From the NCBI GenBank assembly GCA_035647455.1, contig DASRNI010000028.1, positions 62,001-126,000 on the forward strand: DNA of 64,000 bases, written 5' to 3'. The notes beneath the pieces were generated by a model. The model did not search any database. It was given only the letters and a program-made list of their open reading frames with translations, and was not told the DNA's origin. Position numbers and translations under genes: made by a program. Positions 26,423-35,813 of this stretch are shown here, in pieces (within the stretch, counting starts at the first letter, position 1; each line of letters begins with the position of its first letter). The stretch is from UBA1361 sp035647455 (GTDB lineage Bacteria > Bacillota_I > Bacilli_A > RFN20 > CAG-826).

Positions 26423-27036
26423 AAACCGTCCTTTTGCAACAAACCGAATTAGAGAAAGCAGCATTACTATTAAGAAATGGTAAGATTGTCGCTTTTCCGA
26501 CTGAAACGGTTTTTGGCATGGGCGTAATTTATGATAATCACAGTGCACTTCAAACATTAAAATCAGTAAAGGGCCGTGACGAGCAAAAACCATTCACTTT
26601 GATTGTTAGCACGACTCATGAAATAAATGATTATGCAATGATAACCGAAGAAGCTAAAGTAGTTATTAATAAATATATGCCGGGCCCATTAACGGTTATT
26701 TTACCGGCAAAAAGCGTCTTAATTGGCCCAATCACGAATAATTCATCGTATATTGGCATCCGTGTTAGTAGTGATGAACACGTAACAAATTTAATAAAAA
26801 CAGTCGGCAAACCGCTTCTTGTTCCAAGCGCTAATAAAAGCGGAACATTGCCACTCTTAAATAGTGCGGATGTTTACAAAGTCTTTAACGGGGAGATAAG
26901 CGCCGTAATCGCTGGCACGGCAGGCGGGAGCAAAGCGTCAACGGTTATTAAAATCGATGATAAAATAGAATTAGTTAGAGAAGGTGATATACCTTTTAAT
27001 GATCTTAAACAAACGTACGAGGGGGCAAAGAAATGA
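26419..27036 (+). CDS. tsaC: L-threonylcarbamoyladenylate synthase (YrdC domain)
   Basis: The 205-residue protein makes threonylcarbamoyl-AMP from threonine, bicarbonate and ATP for t6A modification at position 37 of ANN-decoding tRNAs. FPTETVFGMG (31-40), KGRDEQKPFTLIV and PSANKSG are the YrdC-domain hallmarks. It is the short form without the extra Sua5 domain. It starts in ATGA overlap with prmC and ends in TGA overlapping the rpiB ATG. Confidence 0.9.
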   Translation: MKTVLLQQTELEKAALLLRNGKIVAFPTETVFGMGVIYDNHSALQTLKSVKGRDEQKPFTLIVSTTHEINDYAMITEEAKVVINKYMPGPLTVILPAKSVLIGPITNNSSYIGIRVSSDEHVTNLIKTVGKPLLVPSANKSGTLPLLNSADVYKVFNGEISAVIAGTAGGSKASTVIKIDDKIELVREGDIPFNDLKQTYEGAKK

Positions 27037-27473
27037 AAGTAGCAATTGGTAGTGATCACGGTGGATTTAATTTTAAGGAAGCGATTAAAAAGCATTTAGC
27101 CGCGCAAAACATTAATGTTATTGACGTTGGACCTAAAGATAAAGAGTCGGTTGATTATCCAAGTTACGGTATTGCAGTTGGTGAAAAAGTAAGTAGCGGT
27201 GAAGCCGATTTTGGCGTTGTTGTTTGTACATCAGGCGAAGGAATCACAATCGCTGCCAATAAGGTAAAAGGAGTAATTGCAGGTATTGGTTATAATGACA
27301 GCGTTTCACGACTTTTACGGCAACATAATAATGCTAATGTAATTGGATTTGGTGAAGGCGAAATGGAATTAGCCGATGTATTAAGACGTGTGGACATCTT
27401 TTTAAAAGCAAAGTTTGAAGGTGATCGACACGAACGCCGTGTCCAAATAATTTTAGATTACGAAAACAAATAA
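27033..27473 (+). CDS. rpiB: Ribose-5-phosphate isomerase B
   Basis: The 146-residue RpiB/LacAB-family enzyme interconverts ribulose 5-phosphate and ribose 5-phosphate. GSDHGGF (6-12) includes the catalytic region Asp8-His9, and VVCTSGEGITIAANK carries the active-site cysteine Cys65. Length is standard. It is the last gene of the prfA operon, overlapping tsaC by 4 bases. The alternative, a LacA/LacB galactose-6-phosphate isomerase, is less likely because there is a single gene outside any lac context. Confidence 0.9.
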   Translation: MKVAIGSDHGGFNFKEAIKKHLAAQNINVIDVGPKDKESVDYPSYGIAVGEKVSSGEADFGVVVCTSGEGITIAANKVKGVIAGIGYNDSVSRLLRQHNNANVIGFGEGEMELADVLRRVDIFLKAKFEGDRHERRVQIILDYENK

Positions 27474-27480
27474 GTTAAAT

Positions 27481-27523
27481 AAACTCTTTCTCTTGTATTT
27501 ATAAACAGATGAAGAGTTTTTTT
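27481..27523 (+). terminator. Putative terminator overlapping the comFA start
   Basis: AAACTCTT (27481-27488) pairs with AAGAGTTT (27512-27519) over a 23-base loop, followed by further T residues to 27523. The comFA ATG (27509-27511) directly precedes the right arm. It is a weak but plausible terminator for the prfA-rpiB unit. Confidence 0.45.
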
Positions 27524-28699
27524 ATTTGTGAAATTTGTGGTAACCAAAACAAAAACAAGATTGGGATTAGAAATGGTGAATATTATTGTCGCGCCTGTAT
27601 TGAGTTTTGCGGACAAAAAGCACCAAGAGTGAATTATCAACCGCTTGATTTAAATATTAAAATTGATTATGAACTAACCCCAGCACAAAAAGATATTTCA
27701 CAAAGCGTTTTACAAAACTTTAAATCGAAGAAGGATACATTAATTTATGCAGTATGCGGTGCTGGAAAAACTGAGCTAATCTTTGAAGTAATAAAGTATG
27801 CTCTGAAAAAAGGTAAACAAGTTGGATTTACGATTCCGCGCCGCGAAGTTGTAATTGAAATTGCTAATCGACTCAAAAGCACATTTCCAAGAGCTAAGGT
27901 TATTTCGGTGTTTGGCGATCAAACAAAGACACTAACAGGGAATATCATTGTTTTAACAACACATCAGTTATTTAGATATCCAAATTATTTTGATTTATTA
28001 ATTTTTGATGAAATTGATGCTTTTCCGTATGCAGGGGACTTAGTTCTTGAAGCGATGTTCAAAAAAAGCATACGTGGGAACTTTGTTATTTTGACAGCAA
28101 CACCGAGCAAAAAGTTACTTGCAAAATTCCAAGCAACAAATAGTGTTTTAACACTTTTTTCACGATTTCATAACAAAAACATTCCAGTTCCACGTTTTAT
28201 TGCAGGTTATGGGGTGCTTAACATTGTTTACTTGTTTCAATCACTACGTGATTTTATTTTGCGGAAAAAACCAGTTTTGATTTTTGTTCCGACAATTCGT
28301 GAGGCCGAGTTTATTTTTAAAATAATCGGAAAAATATTTATTAACGGGAACATTGTTCACTCAAAAAAAGAAAACAAGACAGAGATAATTAGACAATTTA
28401 AAGAACGCGAATATGACTATTTAGTTACAACAACAGTCTTAGAACGCGGTGTTACTATAGTTGGACTCCAAGTAATTGTTTTTGGTGCTGATAGCGCAAT
28501 TTATGATGCTGCAAGCTTAATTCAGATTGCCGGCCGTGTTGGACGGAAAAAAGAAGAAAGTGATGGGGAGGTGATTTTTATTGGCACAAAAAAAACAACG
28601 AGTATCGAAGAAGCTATTGCTGACATTGAAGAAAAAAACAGCTATTTGCAAAATGTGTATGGAGAAAGAAGTAAAAACGAATCTCTTCAAAGTAAGTAA
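27509..28699 (+). CDS. comFA: ComFA-like DNA helicase/translocase
   Basis: The 396-residue superfamily 2 ATPase resembles ComFA, which helps drive single-stranded DNA into the cell during transformation. An N-terminal zinc knuckle (Cys7, Cys10, Cys27, Cys30) precedes Walker A CGAGKTEL (83-90). Motif II reads FDEID, followed by TATPS, then TTTVLERGVT and QIAGRVGRK as motifs V and VI. ATG 27509 is the only in-frame start that keeps the zinc site; it has no ribosome-binding site and sits against a hairpin arm. Its last 119 bases overlap comFC. Confidence 0.85.
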   Translation: MKSFFICEICGNQNKNKIGIRNGEYYCRACIEFCGQKAPRVNYQPLDLNIKIDYELTPAQKDISQSVLQNFKSKKDTLIYAVCGAGKTELIFEVIKYALKKGKQVGFTIPRREVVIEIANRLKSTFPRAKVISVFGDQTKTLTGNIIVLTTHQLFRYPNYFDLLIFDEIDAFPYAGDLVLEAMFKKSIRGNFVILTATPSKKLLAKFQATNSVLTLFSRFHNKNIPVPRFIAGYGVLNIVYLFQSLRDFILRKKPVLIFVPTIREAEFIFKIIGKIFINGNIVHSKKENKTEIIRQFKEREYDYLVTTTVLERGVTIVGLQVIVFGADSAIYDAASLIQIAGRVGRKKEESDGEVIFIGTKKTTSIEEAIADIEEKNSYLQNVYGERSKNESLQSK

Positions 28700-29243
28700 A
28701 GGTACGATATGTGACTATTGTTTTCGAGAACTCCAGGTTGTATGGGAAAAAACAAAAAATGCGGATGTAGAGTATGTGCATATTTATTTATATAACGAAC
28801 ATTTAAAAACGAATTTATATCGCCTTAAAGCACTTGGCGATATTGAACTAGCATCAGTATTTATTGAGCGATTTGCCCCTTTGCTCAAGGTAAAGTACTT
28901 TAATCACTTTTTAGTGAGCGCCCCTTCCGGACACGAAAGTGAAAAGGAACGGGGATTTAACCATGTCAAAGTGCTCTTTTCCGCATTAAATCGCCCATTT
29001 CTTGATTTATTTAGTAAAAAGTTCGCTTTTAAACAAAGTGACCTAAACTATGAAGAACGTCAAGATGTTATTAACAAAATCGAAGTTAAAAATGGAGAAA
29101 GTGTAAAAAACAAGCGTATTTTAATCGTCGATGATTTACATACAACTGGTGCAACAATAAGGGCAATGATTAGTTTAATTCGCCCTTTTAAGCCGAAATC
29201 AATTAATGTATTGACGATTGCAAAGACGGGAGACAACTTTTAA
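28581..29243 (+). CDS. comFC: ComFC-like phosphoribosyltransferase-fold protein
   Basis: The 220-residue product has a treble-clef zinc site (CKMC at 23-26 and CDYC downstream) and a phosphoribosyltransferase domain with RILIVDDLHTTGAT. ComFC is needed for natural transformation, probably at the membrane with ComFA. I chose TTG 28581: GGGAGGTGA lies 6 bases upstream, the best ribosome-binding site nearby. The later ATG at 28653 would lose the first cysteine of the zinc site. The gene therefore begins 119 bases inside comFA in another frame. Confidence 0.85.
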   Translation: MAQKKQRVSKKLLLTLKKKTAICKMCMEKEVKTNLFKVSKGTICDYCFRELQVVWEKTKNADVEYVHIYLYNEHLKTNLYRLKALGDIELASVFIERFAPLLKVKYFNHFLVSAPSGHESEKERGFNHVKVLFSALNRPFLDLFSKKFAFKQSDLNYEERQDVINKIEVKNGESVKNKRILIVDDLHTTGATIRAMISLIRPFKPKSINVLTIAKTGDNF

Positions 29244-29306
29244 GAACTCATATTTTATAAAAATATGATAGACTAATATCGATACAAACGACTAGAAGAG
29301 GTGCGT

Positions 29307-31697
29307 ATGAGTTTTATAGAAAAAATATTTAAATTTGATAAAAGACTTTTGAAGCGAGCTGAAAAAACAACGCAAAAAGTTTTAGTGCTTGAAGAAAGCA
29401 TGCGGGCTTTAAGTGATGATGAACTTAAGGCCAAAACGGATGAATTCCGTGATCGACTTGCTAACGGGGAAACTCTTGAACAAATTCAACCAGAAGCGTA
29501 TGCCGTTTGTCGTGAAGCGGCAATTCGAACCCTTGAACAATTCCCATATCCTGTCCAAGTTACCGGTGCCGTCGTTCTTCATCAAGGTGACGTGGCCGAG
29601 ATGAGAACTGGTGAGGGTAAAACACTCACAGCAACAATGGCGGTCTATTTAAATGCCCTTGAAGGAAAGGGTGTCCATGTTGTTACTGTTAACGAATACT
29701 TAGCAGCACGTGACGCGGATTGGATGGGACAAATTTATCGTTTTCTTGGTTTAACCGTTGGAGTCAATCTCCGCGAAAAAACCGCACAAGAAAAACGTGA
29801 AGCTTATTTATGTGACATTACATATACAACAAATAGTGAAGTTGGTTTTGACTACTTACGTGACAATATGGCGAAATCACTTGAGGGTCGCGTTCTCCGT
29901 GGCTTAAATTACGCGATTGTTGACGAAGCTGACTCAATTTTAGTTGACGAATCACGCACACCATTAATTATTTCTGGTGGTGCACGCGTTCAAGCTTCTA
30001 GTTATAATGTTGCCGATCGATTTGTAAAGACATTACGTCGTGATAAACATTTTGTTGTCGATATTAAAACTAAAACGGTTAACTTAACTGATGAAGGTAA
30101 TCAACTAGCTGAAAGAATGTTTGGGGTTAAAAATATTTATGATCCACAGTATAGTGATTTAGTTCACCGCATTCATAACGCCCTTAAAGCTAACTTTATT
30201 ATGGGCCGCGATGTTGAATATATGGTTGATTCAAACCGTGAAATTCAACTTATCGACCAGTTTACTGGTCGAATAATGCCAGGGCGCGAATATAGTGATG
30301 GTCTCCATCAAGCAATTCAAGCAAAAGAGAACGTAAAAATTAAAGAAGAAACAGTCACAATGGCGACAATTACATATCAAAACTTCTTTAGACTTTATAC
30401 TAAACTGAGTGGAATGACGGGAACGGCTAAAACCGAAGAAGAAGAATTTCGCAAGATTTATAATATGCGTGTTTTACAAATTCCCACGAATCGTCCGATT
30501 ATTCGTGAAGATGCACTTGATTTAATTTTTGCGACAAAAGAAGCAAAACTTAAGGCGCTTGTTGAAGAAGTAAAAGAGCGTCATGCAAAAGGTCAACCAA
30601 TTCTCATTGGTACAAGTAGTGTTGAATCAAGTGAAGAAGTTAGCGCCTTATTAACCGAGCATAAACTTAAACATGAAGTGCTAAACGCCAAAAACCATGC
30701 TCGTGAAGCTGATATCGTAGCCCATGCCGGTTACAAAGGCCAAATTACGATCGCAACAAACATGGCGGGACGGGGAACGGATATTAAAATTGATGATGAA
30801 GTCCGCGCTCTAGGTGGTTTAGCCGTTTTAGGTACTGAACGCCACGAGGCACGCCGCATTGATAACCAATTACGTGGTCGTTCTGGTCGGCAAGGTGACC
30901 CAGGGTACTCACGTTTTTATGTTTCGTTTGATGATTTATTAATGCGTCGCTTTGCGAGTGACTTAATGTTAAAGCTTGTTGAAGGATGGGGTGACGAAGC
31001 GCTTGAAAACCAAATGTTTAGTCGCTCAATTACCGGTGCACAGAAGCAAATTGAAGGTCAAAACTTTGATGTTCGTAAAAACTTACTTGATTACGATGAT
31101 GTTTTAGCGAAGCAGCGGGCAATTATTTACCAAAAACGCGATAGCATTATGTTTGCCGGTGATATTAAAGATTTAGTACAAGAACAATTTACGCTTACAG
31201 CGAATTTTCTAGCGAAAGATTCAGTCCCCAAAGGAAGCCGTGATAATTTAATTTCCGGTGAAGAACTTAAGAAAAAAGCCGAACCGCTCTATTTACCAGA
31301 AGGAACGATTCGTGTTGCTGCATATGACGAGTCACCAGTTGATGAAATTAGTGAAGACTTAATGTTTTTAATGTATAAAAGTTATCAAGAACGTCGTGTG
31401 CAATGGGGTGAAGAACTTGCTGATCGAGTCGAACGTGAAATTGTCTTACGGGCGATTGATCGTAATTGGACGCGTCATATTGATACGATGGCGCATCTTC
31501 GTGAAGGAATCCATTTACGCAGTTATGCAAATACGAACCCATTACAAGATTATGTTAATGAAGGCTACGCTCTCTTTGGTGAAGCAATGGACACGATTGC
31601 CGTAGAGTCTGTTGTTAACTTATTAAATGCTAAAGTTAACATGCCAACGCCGGTAACACAGGAAGAAAATGAAACCGGTGGCCAAGAAGGAAAATAA
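29307..31697 (+). CDS. secA: Preprotein translocase ATPase SecA
   Basis: The 796-residue motor pushes secretory proteins through SecYEG. It has Walker A TGEGKTLTA (101-109), IVDEADSILVDE as motif II, and NMAGRGTDIKI and QLRGRSGRQGDPG in the second nucleotide-binding fold. ATG 29307, six bases after AAGAGG, is preferred to an upstream GTG. The C terminus ends in EENETGGQEGK and lacks the usual cysteine-rich zinc tail that binds SecB in many bacteria. secG lies 4 kb downstream. prfB starts 3 bases after the stop. Confidence 0.96.
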   Translation: MSFIEKIFKFDKRLLKRAEKTTQKVLVLEESMRALSDDELKAKTDEFRDRLANGETLEQIQPEAYAVCREAAIRTLEQFPYPVQVTGAVVLHQGDVAEMRTGEGKTLTATMAVYLNALEGKGVHVVTVNEYLAARDADWMGQIYRFLGLTVGVNLREKTAQEKREAYLCDITYTTNSEVGFDYLRDNMAKSLEGRVLRGLNYAIVDEADSILVDESRTPLIISGGARVQASSYNVADRFVKTLRRDKHFVVDIKTKTVNLTDEGNQLAERMFGVKNIYDPQYSDLVHRIHNALKANFIMGRDVEYMVDSNREIQLIDQFTGRIMPGREYSDGLHQAIQAKENVKIKEETVTMATITYQNFFRLYTKLSGMTGTAKTEEEEFRKIYNMRVLQIPTNRPIIREDALDLIFATKEAKLKALVEEVKERHAKGQPILIGTSSVESSEEVSALLTEHKLKHEVLNAKNHAREADIVAHAGYKGQITIATNMAGRGTDIKIDDEVRALGGLAVLGTERHEARRIDNQLRGRSGRQGDPGYSRFYVSFDDLLMRRFASDLMLKLVEGWGDEALENQMFSRSITGAQKQIEGQNFDVRKNLLDYDDVLAKQRAIIYQKRDSIMFAGDIKDLVQEQFTLTANFLAKDSVPKGSRDNLISGEELKKKAEPLYLPEGTIRVAAYDESPVDEISEDLMFLMYKSYQERRVQWGEELADRVEREIVLRAIDRNWTRHIDTMAHLREGIHLRSYANTNPLQDYVNEGYALFGEAMDTIAVESVVNLLNAKVNMPTPVTQEENETGGQEGK

Positions 31698-31700
31698 TTA

Positions 31701-32823
31701 ATGACGGAGTATAGAGTTATTGTTCAACATGTAAATGAATTAAGCGAAGTGTTAACAAAACTTCGTGACTCTCTTTGACGTCCCTAATTTAACTCAAGGA
31801 ATACAGCGTTATGAAGCCGAAATGACAAAGAGCGATTTTTGGAATGACAGCATTAAGGCGCAAAACACGACTAAAAAGCATAATGAGTTAAAAGACCGAT
31901 TGGAAATTTTTAACAAAATTAAAGAAACAATCGAAAATAGCGAAGAAATGCTTAAAGATAAAGCATTTTTAGAAGATGAAGTGTTTTTAGCTTCAATTAA
32001 TCAAATCGTGCTTGAAATGCTTGATGAAGGTAACAAGTTGCTCACAACATTACTTTTTAGTGGTGAACATGATGATAGTAATGCAATTGTGACAATTCAT
32101 CCTGGAGCCGGTGGGACAGAATCGACTGATTGGGCAGATATGCTTTATAACATGTACGTCCGCTTTGCCGAATTGAATAAGTTTAAAATTAAAGTAGCTG
32201 ATTATCAAGAGGGGCAGGAAGCCGGAATAAAAAGTGTGACTTTGTTTATTGAAGGAAAAAATGCTTACGGTCATCTCCGTGTTGAAAAAGGTGTCCATCG
32301 GCTCGTCAGAATTTCGCCGTTTGATACGAACAAAAGACGGCACACTTCATTTGCAAGCGTTAACGTAATTCCTGAATTTGATGATGATATTGATATTACA
32401 ATTAATGAAGTTGACCTTCGTGTTGATACTTTCCGCAGCGGCGGAGCAGGTGGACAACATGTCAATAAAACAGAAAGCGCGGTTCGTTTAACACATTTAC
32501 CAACAGGTATTGTTGTTAGTTGTCAGTTAGAACGAAGTCAGCATCAAAATAAAGAAGTCGCAATGCGTATGCTTAGAAGTGAACTTTATAACTTAGAGTT
32601 AGAACGACAAAAAGCAAAAATCACTGCAGTTGAGGGTGAAAAGAAAAACATTGAATGGGGCAATCAGATTCGTTCATATGTCTTTGCACCATATACATTA
32701 GTTAAAGATCATCGCACGAATTATCAAGTTAGTGATGTTGCTAGTGTGATGGATGGAAATCTTTTACCGTTTATACACAAAACATTGGAAATGGAGGCGA
32801 AACGCAATGCAAGTACCAAGTAA
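31701..32823 (+). CDS. prfB: Peptide chain release factor 2, with programmed +1 frameshift
   Basis: RF2 reads UAA and UGA. Translation from ATG 31701 gives 25 codons ending CTT and then an in-frame TGA (31776-31778); slipping +1 at CTT-T continues with GAC at 31777 for 348 more residues, 373 in all. The second part carries the codon-reading SPF motif (HRLVRISPFD) and GGQ (SGGAGGQHVNK). The CTT-TGA-C site is the universal autoregulatory frameshift of prfB. The usual AGGGGG-like internal Shine-Dalgarno three bases before CTT is missing; only GTGA in CGTGACTCT might serve. An open frame from GTG 31765 would omit the N terminus and is not the real start. Confidence 0.93.
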
Positions 32824-33769
32824 TCTTTTAAGCCGAAATAAAAAAGAGTTAATTAAAAATTATTCATTTATTGTTTTAGGTTCTATTTTGCTCGCAATTG
32901 GGACGGGTGTCTTTTTATTACCTTCCTTGCTCAATACTGGGGGATTAATGGGACTTGGTTTAATTGGCAAGTTTTTATTTAATTTTGACCCCGATCTCGT
33001 TGTTCTTGTTTTAACTTGGACTTTTTTCTTAATCAGTTTACTTTTTCTCGGTTGGCGTTTCACAGTTAAATCGCTAATTAGTTCATTTATCTACCCGTTG
33101 GCACTCATTGCAATTATGCGCATACCTTTAATTAGTGATGCTGTTACAGCGACGTTTGAAAATGCTGATACCGCTACGGTATTAATCGCCGGAATATTTG
33201 GTGGTGTTTTTAGTGGAATTGGTGTTGCACTTACTTTTTTAGGTGGCGGCTCCACTGGCGGTGTTGACATTATTGTCGTAATTTTAAATAAATATTTAAA
33301 AGCAAAGCATTCAACACTTGTTTTAATTATGGATGCTTTAATTATTGGTGGTGGCTTACTTGTTACAGGCAATTTAATTTTATCGTTAATCGGGATCATT
33401 AGTGCTTTCGTTTTCGCATTTATGATTGAGTTTATTTTCCTTGGCCAAAGCCACGTTTTTACCGCTTATATTATTAGCCCAACAAAACATAACGAAATTA
33501 ATGATTGGATTCAAGAAAAGACGGGACGTGGCGCGACACTTATTCCTGTCTTAGGCGGCTACAAAAAAGACCCATATAATTTAATTGTTGTTAATTTTGA
33601 TCGGCGCGAACTTGTGCTATTTAATGCGGGAATTGCCTTAATTGATCCACGGGCATTTGTAACTATCCAGCAATCTAAAGCTGTTCTTGGCGAAGGATTT
33701 AGTGATTTAATTCCGAAAAAAGAAGGACTTTTCTATAAAAAGCCAGCAAAAAAAGATGAAGAAAAATAA
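32807..33769 (+). CDS. YitT-family membrane protein
   Basis: The 320-residue protein has five or six hydrophobic helices with the YitT signature FLGGGSTGGVDI and KHSTLVLIMDALIIGGG. A C-terminal soluble DUF2179 domain follows (VFTAYIISPTKHNEI, then TGRGATLIPVLGGY). Family members are integral membrane proteins of unknown transport function. The start is ATG 32807, ten bases after GGAGG, overlapping the end of prfB by 17 bases; the longer open frame has no such signal. It overlaps uvrB by 14 bases. Confidence 0.88.
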   Translation: MQVPSNLLSRNKKELIKNYSFIVLGSILLAIGTGVFLLPSLLNTGGLMGLGLIGKFLFNFDPDLVVLVLTWTFFLISLLFLGWRFTVKSLISSFIYPLALIAIMRIPLISDAVTATFENADTATVLIAGIFGGVFSGIGVALTFLGGGSTGGVDIIVVILNKYLKAKHSTLVLIMDALIIGGGLLVTGNLILSLIGIISAFVFAFMIEFIFLGQSHVFTAYIISPTKHNEINDWIQEKTGRGATLIPVLGGYKKDPYNLIVVNFDRRELVLFNAGIALIDPRAFVTIQQSKAVLGEGFSDLIPKKEGLFYKKPAKKDEEK

Positions 33770-35744
33770 ATTTAAAGTAGTTTCTACGTTTCGTCCAACT
33801 GGCGACCAGCCCGAAGCAATTAAAGCACTTGTTAGTGGGCTAGAAAGCGGGAAGAAACATCAAGTTTTACTCGGTGCAACCGGAACAGGGAAAACTTTCA
33901 CAATCGCAAACGTGATTGAAAAAGTCCAAAAACCGACGCTTATTTTAGTGCACAACAAAACACTGGCCGGCCAGCTTTATGCCGAGTTTAAGTCACTTTT
34001 CCCCCATAACCGGGTTGAATACTTCGTTTCTAACTTTGATTTTTATCAACCGGAAGCATACGTTCCACGTAAAGACATGTATATTGAAAAAGAGGCGGTA
34101 CAAAATGAAGAGATTGAAATGCTCCGGGCGTCAGCGATCACAAGTATTTTAGAACGAGACGACACAATCATCGTCGCGAGTGTTGCTTCGATATATGGTT
34201 TATTTGAACCCGATGAATTTAAGAAACTCGCCTTTAACGTTGTTCTTGGCGAAGTTATTAATCGCAAAACATTTTTGGGGAAACTAGTTGACGCGCAGTA
34301 TACACGCAATGACTTTGAACTTAAACCCGGGACTTTTCGCGTTCGCGGCGATGTAATTGAAATAATGCCACCGATTACCGATGAATATTATATTCAACTT
34401 GATACTTTTGATAATGAGATAACGTTGATTCGTGAACTAGATGCATTAGCGGGTGAAGTGAGAAAAACGTATAAAACATATCCAATTTATCCAGCGTATG
34501 CTTTTGCTTCAACACGTGAACGTGTTACTTCAATTGTTCCGGAAATATTACGCGACTTAGCGAGTCGGCTTGAATACTTTAAAAATGAAAACAAATTACT
34601 CGAAGCGGAGCGGCTTGAATTCCGTACACGTCAAGACGTTGATTCACTCCAAGAGTTTGGCATGTGTCCAGGAATTGAAAACTATTCGCGTTATATTGAT
34701 CGCCGTAAAGAAGGGGAAAAACCATACACTTTAATGAATTATTTTCCGGATGACTTTTTACTTGTTGTGGATGAAAGTCATGTTAGTTTGCCCCAAGTCC
34801 GCGGTATGTATAACGGTGATCGTTCTCGTAAACAAAATTTAGTTGATTACGGTTTCCGTTTACCAAGCGCACTCGATAATCGTCCGTTACGTTTTGATGA
34901 ATTCGAGTCATTAATCAATCAAGTTATCTATACTTCGGCAACACCTGGTGATTATGAACTCGGTAAAACTGAAGGGGAAGTTGTTGAACAAATCATTCGT
35001 CCAACTGGTTTAGTTGATCCTAATATTGAAGTCAGACCAAGTGACGGCCAAATTATCGATTTAATGGCCGAACTTGACCAAGTGATTGCACGCGGGGAGC
35101 GGGCAATGGTTGTAACACTAACGATAAAAATGGCGGAAGACTTAACGGCGTACTTAAAAGACCGTGATTATAAAGTTGTTTATTTACATACAGAAACAAA
35201 AACACTCGAACGCAGTCAAATTATTTATGATCTTCGTAAAGGGACGTACGATGTTTTAGTCGGCATTAATTTGCTTCGAGAAGGTCTTGATATTCCGGAA
35301 GTCTCGCTCATGACGATTATGGACGCTGACAAAGAAGGTTTTTTACGGAGCGAACGTTCACTCATTCAAATTATTGGCCGCGCAAGTCGCAATGTGAATG
35401 GGCGCGTGATTATGTATGCCGGTAAAATGACCCGTTCAATGGAAGCTGCGATCAGCGAGACGGATCGTCGCCGTAACAAACAAATTGCTTATAACGAAGA
35501 ACACGGGATAATTCCGATGACAATCGTTAAGCCGCTTGGTGAACCGCTGCATAACTTCGGTGAAGAAAAAATCACAAATAAACTTACCAAAGGTAAGATG
35601 AGTAAAAAACAGCTTGATTTATATAAACGGGAGTTGCGCGTAAAGATGCACGCAGCAGCGAAAGCATACGACTTTGAAAAGGCGATTGAGCTCCGTGAAA
35701 TACTTTTTGAACTCGAAGATTACGGTAAAAAACGGCAAAGTTAA
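33756..35744 (+). CDS. uvrB: Excinuclease ABC subunit B
   Basis: The 662-residue helicase-like damage-verification subunit works with UvrA and UvrC. It shows Walker A LGATGTGKTFT (39-49), the beta-hairpin region FDFYQPEAYVP, VVDESHVSLPQ, RSERSLIQIIGRASRN as motif VI, and a C-terminal UvrC-binding UVR segment (KAYDFEKAIELRE). The ATG lies inside the end of the yitT-like gene and has no ribosome-binding site of its own, implying coupling. uvrA is not in the window. Confidence 0.96.
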   Translation: MKKNKFKVVSTFRPTGDQPEAIKALVSGLESGKKHQVLLGATGTGKTFTIANVIEKVQKPTLILVHNKTLAGQLYAEFKSLFPHNRVEYFVSNFDFYQPEAYVPRKDMYIEKEAVQNEEIEMLRASAITSILERDDTIIVASVASIYGLFEPDEFKKLAFNVVLGEVINRKTFLGKLVDAQYTRNDFELKPGTFRVRGDVIEIMPPITDEYYIQLDTFDNEITLIRELDALAGEVRKTYKTYPIYPAYAFASTRERVTSIVPEILRDLASRLEYFKNENKLLEAERLEFRTRQDVDSLQEFGMCPGIENYSRYIDRRKEGEKPYTLMNYFPDDFLLVVDESHVSLPQVRGMYNGDRSRKQNLVDYGFRLPSALDNRPLRFDEFESLINQVIYTSATPGDYELGKTEGEVVEQIIRPTGLVDPNIEVRPSDGQIIDLMAELDQVIARGERAMVVTLTIKMAEDLTAYLKDRDYKVVYLHTETKTLERSQIIYDLRKGTYDVLVGINLLREGLDIPEVSLMTIMDADKEGFLRSERSLIQIIGRASRNVNGRVIMYAGKMTRSMEAAISETDRRRNKQIAYNEEHGIIPMTIVKPLGEPLHNFGEEKITNKLTKGKMSKKQLDLYKRELRVKMHAAAKAYDFEKAIELREILFELEDYGKKRQS

Positions 35745-35758
35745 CAGTTTAATACTAT

Positions 35759-35777
35759 AATTGTTTTATAAACAATT
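35759..35777. promoter_or_regulatory. Inverted repeat between uvrB and secG
   Basis: AATTGTTT and AAACAATT are exact inverted copies around TAT. No T-run follows, so it could be an operator for secG or a mRNA end hairpin. Confidence 0.3.
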
Positions 35778-35813
35778 CATTTAGGGTAAACTATTTAAGG
35801 ATTAGGAGGAGTT

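Noticed and set aside
26419..27036. TGA read as tryptophan (Mycoplasma-type code)
   Set aside because: TGA ends prmC, tsaC and ecfA2 in overlapping gene junctions, and prfB is present with a TGA-dependent frameshift.
31765..32823. RF2 starting at GTG 31765
   Set aside because: The frame before the CTT-TGA-C site from ATG 31701 gives the missing N terminus; the GTG is inside the shift region.
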